A DNA stretch of 17,719 nucleotides from an uncultured Eubacterium sp. (GTDB lineage Bacteria > Bacillota_A > Clostridia > Lachnospirales > Lachnospiraceae), in NCBI GenBank assembly GCA_948759685.1, contig CAQBGY010000037.1, positions 1 to 17,719 of the forward strand. Reading direction: 5' to 3'. Shown piece after piece: positions 1 through 7,893 of this stretch (its first letter is position 1; every line of letters starts with the position of its first letter). The notes under the pieces are model-generated. The model was not told the origin of the DNA and made no database searches. It was given only the letters and a program-made list of their open reading frames with translations. A program made the position numbers and the translations under genes.

Positions 1-285
1 GAAATCATCTATATTACGGTACCTTCTATGAAACCACAGATGTTATTCGGTGCGGTTATGTCGATTGTAAACGCATTTAACATGGGATGGATTGGTGTAG
101 CTTTAGCAGGAGCGAACCCGACACCGGAGTATTCCGGACAGTTGATTGCAAACCATATTGATGATTTCGCATTTGTAAGATACGAGATGGGCTATGCAGC
201 GGCAGTTTCCGTAGCACTCTTGTGTCTGGTATGGGTATGTAGTCAGGTAGCAAACAAATTATTTACAGAAAAAGATGAGTATTAG
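1..285 (+). CDS. Sugar ABC transporter permease, MalF/UgpA type (C-terminal fragment)
   Basis: The reading frame is open from base 1 to a TAG stop at 283-285, giving 94 residues of a protein whose start lies upstream of the window. The fragment opens with [13 protein letters not shown], the end of the cytoplasmic EAA coupling loop of binding-protein-dependent permeases (the I-x-x-P stretch just before the fifth or sixth membrane segment). It goes on with an outward loop and a last hydrophobic segment (about [15 protein letters not shown]), ending in a short charged tail. The family (CUT1 MalF-like) forms half of a membrane channel with a MalG-like partner, and such a partner starts 16 nt downstream. 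Substrate cannot be read from the fragment. The neighbouring beta-1,3-glucan enzymes suggest gluco-oligosaccharides. The family call is secure; the substrate is inferred. Confidence 0.88.
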   Translation, partial: EIIYITVPSMKPQMLFGAVMSIVNAFNMGWIGVALAGANPTPEYSGQLIANHIDDFAFVRYEMGYAAAVSVALLCLVWVCSQVANKLFTEKDEY

Positions 286-301
286 AAAGGAGGAAAAGTA
301 A

Positions 302-1171
302 ATGGCAAATTTTCAAGGTAATAGAATTAATCCTTCAAGATTTTCAAAAGGACAGTTAAAATTCCATGCTATCGCGTTTCCTTTATCAATATTCATGATT
401 ATTCCTGTAATCTATTTGATAAATCAAGCGTTTAAGCCGTTGGGAGAATTATTTAGATTCCCACCAACAATTTTTGTACAGAATCCGACAATGGATAACT
501 TCAAGAATCTCTTAAATCTGGCAGGTTCCACAGGTATTCCGATGTCGAGATATTTCTTGAATTCGTTGATTGTAACAGTTCTGACAGTAGTGTTGAACTT
601 AATTATTACAATTATGGCAGCCTATGTTTTCTCGAAGAAAAAATTCAAGATAAAAGGTGCTTTGTGGGAAGTCAATCAGATGGCTCTTATGTTTGTAGCG
701 ACTGCGGTTGCTATTCCAAGATACTTAATTATAGTAAATATTGGTGCATACAACACATGGTTTGCCCACATTCTTCCGTTGATTGCCATGCCGGTAGGTT
801 TGTTCCTGGTGAAGCAGTTCGTGGATGGTATACCGGATGCCCTGATAGAGGCAGCAGTAGTAGACGGAGCAGGAGATATTACGATTTTAAGAAAAGTTAT
901 TATTCCTCTTACAAAACCGGCTCTTGCAACTTCGGTAGTGCTGACATTCCAGCAGGTATGGGGTAACGTGGAAACATCCAATAATTATATAACAAACGAA
1001 GCTTTAAGAACGTTGACATATTATGTAAACTCCGTTGGTGTTAATAATGCGGTAGCAGCAGCCGGTATGGTTGCGGCAGCCAACCTGATAATGTTTATTC
1101 CAAACCTGGTAATATTCATTTGTATGCAGTCTAAGGTTATGAACACAATGGCAAGTTCAGGTATTAAGTAA
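302..1171 (+). CDS. Carbohydrate ABC transporter permease, MalG type (pair 1)
   Basis: This 289-residue inner-membrane permease has about six hydrophobic segments (near residues 25-43, 89-110, 127-146, 153-172, 205-222 and 258-277). The EAA coupling loop is intact: EAAVVDGAG at 183-191, followed by VIIPLTKP at 199-206, including the conserved glycine and proline. This loop docks on the ATPase subunit. The length is normal for the MalG side of CUT1 sugar importers. The start at 302 is set by a strong AAAGGAGG at 286-293. It pairs with the MalF-like permease ending 16 nt upstream, and 11 nt downstream begins the NHL-repeat membrane protein, so all three are likely co-transcribed. No ATPase lies nearby, so a shared MsmX-like ATPase is assumed. 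Transport of beta-1,3-gluco-oligosaccharides is inferred from context only. Confidence 0.92.
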   Translation: MANFQGNRINPSRFSKGQLKFHAIAFPLSIFMIIPVIYLINQAFKPLGELFRFPPTIFVQNPTMDNFKNLLNLAGSTGIPMSRYFLNSLIVTVLTVVLNLIITIMAAYVFSKKKFKIKGALWEVNQMALMFVATAVAIPRYLIIVNIGAYNTWFAHILPLIAMPVGLFLVKQFVDGIPDALIEAAVVDGAGDITILRKVIIPLTKPALATSVVLTFQQVWGNVETSNNYITNEALRTLTYYVNSVGVNNAVAAAGMVAAANLIMFIPNLVIFICMQSKVMNTMASSGIK

Positions 1172-1182
1172 GGAGGCAGAAG

Positions 1183-3249
1183 ATGAAAAAGATATTAAAT
1201 AAATCATTAGTTCTGTTCCTGGCACTTACATTTGTAGTGATGTCAGTGCTTCCTGTTTCAGCTTCACAGGCTACAAGTTATTCATACACATTAGATGATG
1301 AAGGAGACTTGGTAAGAACACAGGATGCTTATCTACCGGACAGAACAATTACAGATTTAGGATTACAAAATCCGGAAGACATGGTTATTGATGAAAATAA
1401 CTTTGTGTATATTGCTGATACAGGCAATGCAAGAATTGTAGTTTACAATTTAGATACAGAAAAAGTTGTTAAGATTTTAAATAAAGACAGCGTAAATGAT
1501 AGTAAGTTTAGTGGATTTAAAAATCCAAAAGGAATTTACAGAACAAAAAATGGAGAGTTGTATATTGCCGATACTGGTGCAAAGACAGTTTTCCGTTTCG
1601 ATAAAAATTATAAGTATGTAAGACAGTATAATAAGCCGACAGCACCGATTTTTGCTGATACAAACTATGAGCCAAGTAAGGTTGCCGTAGATAGCGGAAA
1701 TAACTTATACATTGTTTCAGAAGGTGTATATGCAGGTGTAATTCAGTTGGCAAATACAGGTGAGTTTTTAGGATACTTTACTTCCAATAAATCACGTCTT
1801 ACACCACAGCAGATGTTCCTGAAATTAATTTATACAAAGGAACAGGAAAAAAATTCAGAATTATTAAATACATTGCCGTCAACATTCTCTAATGTTTATG
1901 TAGACGCTGAAGGTACTGCATATTCAACATGTATGGGTACTGGTGATGATCTGTTAAAGAAACATAGTACAGATGGTACAAATATGTTTAATAATGCGAT
2001 TACAACATCAGACGCATTGACAGATGTTACAGTAGACAAAAATGGTGTTATTTATACTTGTGATACAAAGGGATTTATCTGGATTTATACAATGGCAGGG
2101 GAAGTAATCTTCAACTTTGGAGAGCAGGCTGAAGATAAAGATGTATCAGGACTGTTTTCATCCCTTACAACGATTGCAATTGATAAAGAAGGAAACATCT
2201 GGACAGCAGATGGAGAGAAAGGTTTCTTACAGTCATTTACACCGACGGAATATGCGACAACCATATATACTGCTTTAAAAGAGTATGAAAATGGTGATTA
2301 TGAAGAAGCATTAAAGGATTGGAGTTATGTATTAAGACTGAATCAGATGTCTGTGCTTGCCCACAATGGTGTGGCAAAAGCATACTTCAACTATGAAGAA
2401 TATGATAAGGCAATGGAACATTTTGAAATTGCCGGTAACAGGGAAGGTTATTCAGATGCATTCTGGGAGGTAAGAAATAAATCTTTACAGAAGAATTTAA
2501 GCACAGCGTTGATTATTATTATCATTCTTGTTGCATTAAAGATTGTTATTGGACTGATTGACAATAAGAGAGTAATCAGAAAGAAACGTAAGGCGTTGGG
2601 ACAGAAGCTTAAAAACATGCCTGTTATTGGAGAGATAGGATATGCATTTAAGTGTGCAAAACATCCAATTGACAGATACTATGATATCCGTGTAGGAAAG
2701 AATGGTTCACCACTTGCAGCATTAATCATATATATTGTGTTCTTTGGTGTTTACATGTGGTATCAGACAGGTAAAGGTTTTATTTATCAGTATACAGATG
2801 TAGAAGATATGGATATGGGAGCAGTTGTCGTAGGATTCTTTGCGATACTGATACTGTTTATTATCTGTAATTATCTTGTGACATCTATTACAGATGGTGA
2901 CGGAACATTAAAACAGGTATTTATGATTCCGGCATACGGAGTGATGCCTGCAATGTTCAGTATGCTGATTACAATTGGAATGTCATATGTTTTGACATAC
3001 AATGAATCATTTATTTTAACAGTTGTTATGTTAATTGGCGTAGGCTGGTCTCTTGCAGTTATTTTTGAGGGACTTGCAACAGTTCATGATTATGACTTTA
3101 AGAAAACAGTTCTCAGTTTAATCATCACAGTAGTGTTTATGTTAATTGCAGCGATTGTGGTGCTTGTAGTAATAATCATGTGGGAGAAGTTATATGACTT
3201 CTTATTAACAGTAGGAAAGGAGATAATAAGAAATGTTACAGGCTCGTAG
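1183..3249 (+). CDS. Secreted NHL-repeat / TPR / Yip1-like membrane protein
   Basis: This 688-residue protein has three parts. Residues 1-27 form a signal peptide (basic MKK, hydrophobic core, likely cut after PVSA). Residues about 55-350 hold repeated NHL-type beta-propeller blades, seen as recurring units such as PEDMVIDENNFVYIADTGN (64-82), PKGIYRTKNGELYIADTG (115-132), PSKVAVDSGNNLYIVSEG (164-181), LTDVTVDKNGVIYTCDT (279-295) and LTTIAIDKEGNIWTADG (328-344). Residues about 356-425 look like two TPR helical repeats (YENGDYEEALKDWSYVLRLN, then YFNYEEYDKAMEHFEIAG). A membrane segment at 440-458 is followed by a cytoplasmic basic stretch, then a Yip1-like bundle of about five segments from 485 to 666. 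The propeller and TPR should therefore face outside. The start has AAGGAGG just upstream. Function is unknown; its place between permease genes suggests a transporter accessory or substrate-presentation role. Its 3' end overlaps the next gene by 17 nt. Confidence 0.85.
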   Translation: MKKILNKSLVLFLALTFVVMSVLPVSASQATSYSYTLDDEGDLVRTQDAYLPDRTITDLGLQNPEDMVIDENNFVYIADTGNARIVVYNLDTEKVVKILNKDSVNDSKFSGFKNPKGIYRTKNGELYIADTGAKTVFRFDKNYKYVRQYNKPTAPIFADTNYEPSKVAVDSGNNLYIVSEGVYAGVIQLANTGEFLGYFTSNKSRLTPQQMFLKLIYTKEQEKNSELLNTLPSTFSNVYVDAEGTAYSTCMGTGDDLLKKHSTDGTNMFNNAITTSDALTDVTVDKNGVIYTCDTKGFIWIYTMAGEVIFNFGEQAEDKDVSGLFSSLTTIAIDKEGNIWTADGEKGFLQSFTPTEYATTIYTALKEYENGDYEEALKDWSYVLRLNQMSVLAHNGVAKAYFNYEEYDKAMEHFEIAGNREGYSDAFWEVRNKSLQKNLSTALIIIIILVALKIVIGLIDNKRVIRKKRKALGQKLKNMPVIGEIGYAFKCAKHPIDRYYDIRVGKNGSPLAALIIYIVFFGVYMWYQTGKGFIYQYTDVEDMDMGAVVVGFFAILILFIICNYLVTSITDGDGTLKQVFMIPAYGVMPAMFSMLITIGMSYVLTYNESFILTVVMLIGVGWSLAVIFEGLATVHDYDFKKTVLSLIITVVFMLIAAIVVLVVIIMWEKLYDFLLTVGKEIIRNVTGS

Positions 3250-5770
3250 AAAAAGTAAAATTAAAGTTACAGTCCTTGTTGTTAGTATCTTATGTGTCCT
3301 TTCATTAGGTGTGGCAGTTGGTGCGGCATTCCTAAATACAAACAGGGATACAAGACCGGCTCCTGATAAAGTAACATCAGATATGAAAGTTACTTCTGCA
3401 TATCAGTTTTTATGTCAGGTTGGAGATTACAAATATTATTTCCGTGATGACAGAGATATCATTGCAGTAGAAAATACAAAGACAGGATATGTATGGAAGA
3501 CAGGTATTGATACACCGCTTCCATCACAGATAGAGGAAGCATTTGATATTGTCAAGGACGCAAAAGAAAGTGGCAGCAATGAAGATATCATTGATTATGC
3601 TGATGAGTTAGACCTTGAAGGAACAAATGCACAGAAAATTAAACAGGTGAAAGAAATTGCAAATTCACCGATTGACTCTTCTTTCCAGAATGATCAGTAT
3701 GCAGCATATTCTAATTCGTTATTGACAGTAGAATATTTTACCGGAAGCGGTAAGAGTATGAAAACTACCAGAGTTTCATCTGCTGCCGAAGATGACAAAG
3801 AAGGAACATCAGGATTGAAAGTAGAAGATGAAGCGAAGCATATTTATAAGTTAGAGTGTAAATTTGCTTTAGATGACAAAGACTTGGGAGTTAATGTATA
3901 TATTACTTTCGGTGAAGATGGAAAGATTAACTATAGCGTGCCATATAAAGAAATTACAGGTGATGCTATGGGGCAGATTAGTAAGGTAGTGATTACACCA
4001 TTCCTTGGAGCCAGCGGTGGAGCGTTAAAGTACTTCGACAATAAACAGGAAGACTGGGTAAATGTAAAAGCAAATAAGATTACACCGGGTTATGCCTTAA
4101 TTCCGGATGGAAGTGGTTCTTTAATTCGATTCCAGGAAAATAAAGCAAAATTTACAGCTTATGAAGGTGCTGTATATAATGATGACCCATCAAAGCAGTT
4201 GACATATAAGTCTGTGGCAGATGATGTTGTTCCGGTAAAAGATCCGACAATGCCTGTATTTGGTATTTCTCATGGTGATGGAACTCAGGCGGCCTTTATA
4301 GCATATGCGGATAAAGGTGATGAGTATATGACACTGAATGCAGTGCCGGCATCAACAGATGAAGGCGAAATCAGATATACATATGCTTATGCAGGATTTA
4401 CATATAATTCAGAGTTTTATCAGGTTATTAATCAGGCAGGGGAGTCTTATAGAAAAGTACAGGATGAACCGAATAAGTTTGATATTGATTTAACATATCA
4501 GTTCTTAAGCGGAGATGGAAGTGATGGAACACCATCAGCAGATTATGTTGGCATGGCAAAGGCATATAGACAACACTTGATTGACGAGAAAGTTTTAACG
4601 GAAATTAAACAGGATGGAAAAGAGATTCCTATCAGAATTGATTTCCTGATGTCAGATTCTAAAAAAGGTGTATTCTCCACACAGGAGGTTGCAGTTACAT
4701 CTGCAAAGGATGTAGATGAAATCTTAGAAAAGCTTTCAAAAGATGGTATTCAAAATATTAATTCCGGTTTGATTGGATGGCAGAGCGGTGGTGAAACCAT
4801 GGCAAAACCAAATAGTACAAGCATATCTGGAAATGTAGGTTCTAAATCAGAGTTTGAAGATTTAATGTCAAAATACGCTGAAAAAGGCATTGATATCTCA
4901 TTCTCAAGAGAATTTGCAACAATTAATGAAGACATGATAAGTTATTACAATAATGCAGCAAAGCATTTAAATACAAAGTATTTGGAAGTAGACCAGTCTA
5001 CAGTGCTTCCGAAGAATGTACCTGTTGCAGAGTTTGGTTATGCATTACCAAAAAAGACAGCTTCATGGATTACAGATTTATATGAAGATTTAGGTGACTA
5101 CAGTAAATCATTTACTATCGATGGTGCTTCTGATATATTGGTAAGTTCTTATGACAGTGATGGTGTTGAGAATACTGTAACAGATGCTATTGCATATTAT
5201 CAGGATGCTATTGAAAAGATAAAGAAGAATGGAACAAAAGCAAATTTAGTTTCACCAAATAAATATTTATGGAAGTATACAGACCGTTATCTACAGTCAA
5301 CAGTAGGAACTTCACAGTATGTATATGAAACAGATACTGTTCCGTTTTTACAGATGGTACTACATGGAACTATGGAAGTATATGCACCGTATGCAAACTT
5401 CTCGTTCTATAGTACAACAGATCAGTTAAGAATGATTGATTATAATATTAATCCATCATTTGTATTAACAAAAAAACCATCTTATTTATTATCAGCAACA
5501 AAATCTTCTGACTATTATTCAACAGAATTTGAACAGTACGAAGAACTGGTAAAAAATATTTACGCAACAGTAAATAAACCATTATCACAGGTAATTGGTT
5601 ACAGCTGGACTGGTAGAAAAGTTCTGGAAGATGGTGTGATTGCAAATACATATGAGAAAGACGGAAATATAAAGACGGTTATTATCAATTATACAGAAGA
5701 TGAAATAACCGTAAATGGCAACAAAGTAGCAAAATTAAGTGCTGCAGTTGTGGAAGGAGGTGTTCAATAA
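3233..5770 (+). CDS. DUF5696-type membrane-anchored extracellular protein
   Basis: This 845-residue protein has a basic N-terminus and one hydrophobic segment (about 12-34). This is an uncleaved anchor or signal, and there is no lipobox cysteine. A beta-rich region spans roughly 50-440 and includes the PDGSGSLIRF motif (291-300) I associate with DUF5696. A barrel-like region follows (about 465-735, with DGIQNINSGLIGWQSGG at 504-520, KGIDISFSRE at 551-560 and VPFLQMVLHGTMEVYAP at 703-719). The C-terminal small beta domain ends TVIINYTEDEITVNG. The layout resembles a clan-A or GH36/GH101-like glycosidase barrel, but I cannot assign catalytic residues. It could be a glycan-binding, weakly hydrolytic or transporter-docking protein. 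The start at 3233 has AAAGGAG at 3216-3222 and overlaps the previous gene by 17 nt; the stop overlaps the next start in TAATG. The domain name is recognised from memory; the function is open. Confidence 0.8.
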   Translation: MLQARRKSKIKVTVLVVSILCVLSLGVAVGAAFLNTNRDTRPAPDKVTSDMKVTSAYQFLCQVGDYKYYFRDDRDIIAVENTKTGYVWKTGIDTPLPSQIEEAFDIVKDAKESGSNEDIIDYADELDLEGTNAQKIKQVKEIANSPIDSSFQNDQYAAYSNSLLTVEYFTGSGKSMKTTRVSSAAEDDKEGTSGLKVEDEAKHIYKLECKFALDDKDLGVNVYITFGEDGKINYSVPYKEITGDAMGQISKVVITPFLGASGGALKYFDNKQEDWVNVKANKITPGYALIPDGSGSLIRFQENKAKFTAYEGAVYNDDPSKQLTYKSVADDVVPVKDPTMPVFGISHGDGTQAAFIAYADKGDEYMTLNAVPASTDEGEIRYTYAYAGFTYNSEFYQVINQAGESYRKVQDEPNKFDIDLTYQFLSGDGSDGTPSADYVGMAKAYRQHLIDEKVLTEIKQDGKEIPIRIDFLMSDSKKGVFSTQEVAVTSAKDVDEILEKLSKDGIQNINSGLIGWQSGGETMAKPNSTSISGNVGSKSEFEDLMSKYAEKGIDISFSREFATINEDMISYYNNAAKHLNTKYLEVDQSTVLPKNVPVAEFGYALPKKTASWITDLYEDLGDYSKSFTIDGASDILVSSYDSDGVENTVTDAIAYYQDAIEKIKKNGTKANLVSPNKYLWKYTDRYLQSTVGTSQYVYETDTVPFLQMVLHGTMEVYAPYANFSFYSTTDQLRMIDYNINPSFVLTKKPSYLLSATKSSDYYSTEFEQYEELVKNIYATVNKPLSQVIGYSWTGRKVLEDGVIANTYEKDGNIKTVIINYTEDEITVNGNKVAKLSAAVVEGGVQ

Positions 5771-6882
5771 TGGCTGAAGAAATGAAGAAAACAGCAGAAG
5801 TGAAAACAACTCCTCAAAATAAAAAAGTTTCTAAAGTAAAAGAAGCAAAGAAAACAAAGAATAAAAAGATGAGAACATACCAGCAGAGACAGGACAGAGC
5901 AGGATATATGTTCATGATACCATGGATTGTTGGTTTTACGGCATTTACATTGTTCCCATTATTCTTTACAGTATATTTGAGTTTTACAAACGTAAAAACA
6001 ACAGCACTTGGATATGATTTCGAATTCACAGGTGTGAAGAATTATATTAATGCTTTTGTAGGCAATAATGAGTTTTTACCGGCGGTACTCAGTTACCTGC
6101 AGATGATTATTCCATATACTTTTATTGTAGTGGTTTTATCATTTATCATTGCTTATTTATTGTCAAAGATTAAAACAGGTAAGGGTATTCTTCGAACACT
6201 ATATTTCTTACCGGTAGTAATTATGTCAGGACCGGTTATGGAGCAGATAATGACAGTACAGTCTGCAGGTGAGACTGCTTCTGCTGCAGAACAGCTGGCA
6301 GCGGCAAACGAGCAGGCAACAGCTTATTCAAATATCTTTATTATGCAGATTATTGAAAGTTATTCTTCAGGACTGGCACATGCACTTGCAGGCATATTTG
6401 ATCAGTTATCCATTATACTTTGGTTTACAGGTATTCCGATTGTATTATTTATTAATGGATTACAGAAGATTAACGGAAGTATTTATGAGGCGGCAAAGAT
6501 TGACTCAGCCAATGCATGGCAGATTATGTGGAAGATTACCATTCCTATGTTGAAGCAGACAGGGTTAATTATTACAGTATTTACAGTAATTCAGCTTGGT
6601 ATGTTTGGATCTATTAATCCACTGTACAGTCTGATTGAAGAAAAAACCGGTGAAACCGGTACTGGACTGGGATTCGCGGCAACATATGCATGGATTTACA
6701 GTATTATTGTTTTGATTATTGTGGGATTTATCTTTGTATTATTTAAAGATAGAAAACCAAGAGATATCAAAGCAAGACAGAAACAGGAAAAGAAACTGAA
6801 AAAATTAGAAAAGCAGCAAAAGAAGAGACTTGCTGCACAAAAGAGACATCAGAAGAAGGAGGCAAAGTTATATGGCAAATAA
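5770..6882 (+). CDS. Sugar ABC transporter permease, MalF type (pair 2), with basic tails
   Basis: This 370-residue MalF-like permease has membrane segments near 47-70, 107-131, 141-157, 210-229, 264-280 and 305-325. The EAA loop is EAAKIDSANAWQIMWKITIP (240-259), where serine (S246) sits at the position usually held by the conserved glycine of DGA. A long outward loop rich in Ala and Glu (about 160-205) lies between segments 3 and 4, as in MalF proteins. Two features are odd: a lysine-rich N-terminal tail of about 43 residues, and a C-terminal tail (327-370) made almost wholly of Lys, Arg, Gln and Glu, likely a charged helix in the cytoplasm. The start is joined to the previous stop (TAATG), with GGAGG at 5756-5760. 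It overlaps its MalG-like partner by 11 nt. Substrate is inferred as beta-gluco-oligosaccharide from the locus. Confidence 0.9.
   Translation: MAEEMKKTAEVKTTPQNKKVSKVKEAKKTKNKKMRTYQQRQDRAGYMFMIPWIVGFTAFTLFPLFFTVYLSFTNVKTTALGYDFEFTGVKNYINAFVGNNEFLPAVLSYLQMIIPYTFIVVVLSFIIAYLLSKIKTGKGILRTLYFLPVVIMSGPVMEQIMTVQSAGETASAAEQLAAANEQATAYSNIFIMQIIESYSSGLAHALAGIFDQLSIILWFTGIPIVLFINGLQKINGSIYEAAKIDSANAWQIMWKITIPMLKQTGLIITVFTVIQLGMFGSINPLYSLIEEKTGETGTGLGFAATYAWIYSIIVLIIVGFIFVLFKDRKPRDIKARQKQEKKLKKLEKQQKKRLAAQKRHQKKEAKLYGK
6856..6862 (+). promoter_or_regulatory. Ribosome binding site fixing the start of the second MalG-type permease
   Basis: AAGGAGG at 6856-6862 lies inside the end of the preceding permease gene. 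It is 9 nt upstream of the ATG at 6872 but downstream of an in-frame ATG at 6830. The 6830 start would add a 14-residue Arg-rich leader encoded by bases that also encode the Lys-rich tail of the other frame, and it has no ribosome binding site, so 6872 is preferred. Confidence 0.8.
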
Positions 6883-7825
6883 AAACAGTACAGCAAAGAA
6901 ACTTGATTTGTCAGTATTAAAAAAGTTTAGCTTTGCTAAGTTCAAGAGATTTAAAGGTGTTCAGATAGTTTCAAAAATAGCAATTTATTTTGTACTTATT
7001 TGTATTGGATTTATCTTTTTAGAACCAATACTTGAGATGTTGTCAAAGTCAATTATGCAGGCAAAGGACCTGATTGATCCGTCCATTACGTGGATTGCAA
7101 AACATGCGACCTTTGATAACTTTAAAAATGCAGCAGCAACATTAAGTGTACCGGGCTCGCTTTTAAACTCTGTTTGGTTTTCGGCATTACTTGCAATTTG
7201 TCAGACAGCGGTTTCAGCGACAACAGCTTTTGCAATGTCCAGATATACATTTAAGGGGCGCAATTTCTGGTTTGTAATGTTAATTATTGCATTTATTATA
7301 CCAATCCCATTGGTAACAATTCCTAGAATTATTGTATTTACCACAGTAGAGAACATTATTGGATTTAAACTGATTAATACAGTAATTCCACAGATATTAA
7401 TGTCTGTGTTAGGACAGGGTGCATATTCAACGATGTTGATATTGATTTTCTACAACTTCTTCAATATGATTCCAAAATCATTGGATGAAGCAGCTATGAT
7501 TGATGGTGCAGGTTCATTGAAAGTGTTCTATCACGTAGCAATTCGTTTATCCATATCAACAATTCTTGTAGTATTTTTATTCTCGTTTGTATTTAACTGG
7601 AACGAGACTTATACTACAAATCTTATGACGGGTGATTCTCTCACATTGCTGCCTGGAAAGCTGGCGATGTTTGATAATGGTATGGCATCTACCGGAAACT
7701 CGGTAAATGAAGCGAACCGAATGGCGGCAACTTTAATTGCCATAGCACCGTTATTGTTGTTATATGCATGTGTACAGAAGCAGTTCATTGAGGGTATCGA
7801 AAATACCGGTATCACAGGTGAATAA
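6872..7825 (+). CDS. Carbohydrate ABC transporter permease, MalG type (pair 2)
   Basis: This 317-residue permease has a basic N-terminal tail (about 1-30) and six hydrophobic segments (near 33-51, 100-122, 133-153, 178-198, 228-244 and 282-301). The coupling loop reads DEAAMIDGAGSLKVFYHVAIRL (205-226). EAA and the glycine are intact, but the usual I-x-L-P ending is replaced by AIRL, so the conserved proline is missing. This still fits the CUT1 MalG family but is unusual in the part that contacts the ATPase. The ATG at 6872 was chosen over an upstream ATG because of its ribosome binding site. It overlaps the MalF-like partner by 11 nt, which implies coupled translation and a 1:1 pair. It is the last gene of the transport block; a hairpin follows within 10 nt of the stop. 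Substrate is inferred from context. Confidence 0.9.
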   Translation: MANKNSTAKKLDLSVLKKFSFAKFKRFKGVQIVSKIAIYFVLICIGFIFLEPILEMLSKSIMQAKDLIDPSITWIAKHATFDNFKNAAATLSVPGSLLNSVWFSALLAICQTAVSATTAFAMSRYTFKGRNFWFVMLIIAFIIPIPLVTIPRIIVFTTVENIIGFKLINTVIPQILMSVLGQGAYSTMLILIFYNFFNMIPKSLDEAAMIDGAGSLKVFYHVAIRLSISTILVVFLFSFVFNWNETYTTNLMTGDSLTLLPGKLAMFDNGMASTGNSVNEANRMAATLIAIAPLLLLYACVQKQFIEGIENTGITGE

Positions 7826-7832
7826 GATAACA

Positions 7833-7864
7833 GGAGACAGGAATCAAAAGATTCCTGTGTCTCC
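7833..7864 (+). terminator. Intergenic hairpin between the permease block and the glucanase gene
   Basis: GGAGACAGGAATC (7833-7845) pairs with GATTCCTGTGTCTCC (7850-7864) around an AAAA loop, giving a 13-bp stem with a 2-nt bulge on the right arm. No uridine tract follows (CCAATATTTATAAAC), so it is a poor intrinsic terminator. It may instead be a partial terminator, or an RNA-processing or mRNA-stability element that separates transporter levels from the glucanase. The stem is seen directly; the role is inferred. Confidence 0.55.
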
Positions 7865-7893
7865 CCAATATTTATAAACGTGAGGGTAAAACT

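Noticed and set aside
664..966. Alternative-frame open stretch of 100 codons inside the first MalG-type permease
   Set aside because: The in-frame permease has all family motifs across this region; the alternative product has no recognisable feature and no start signal.
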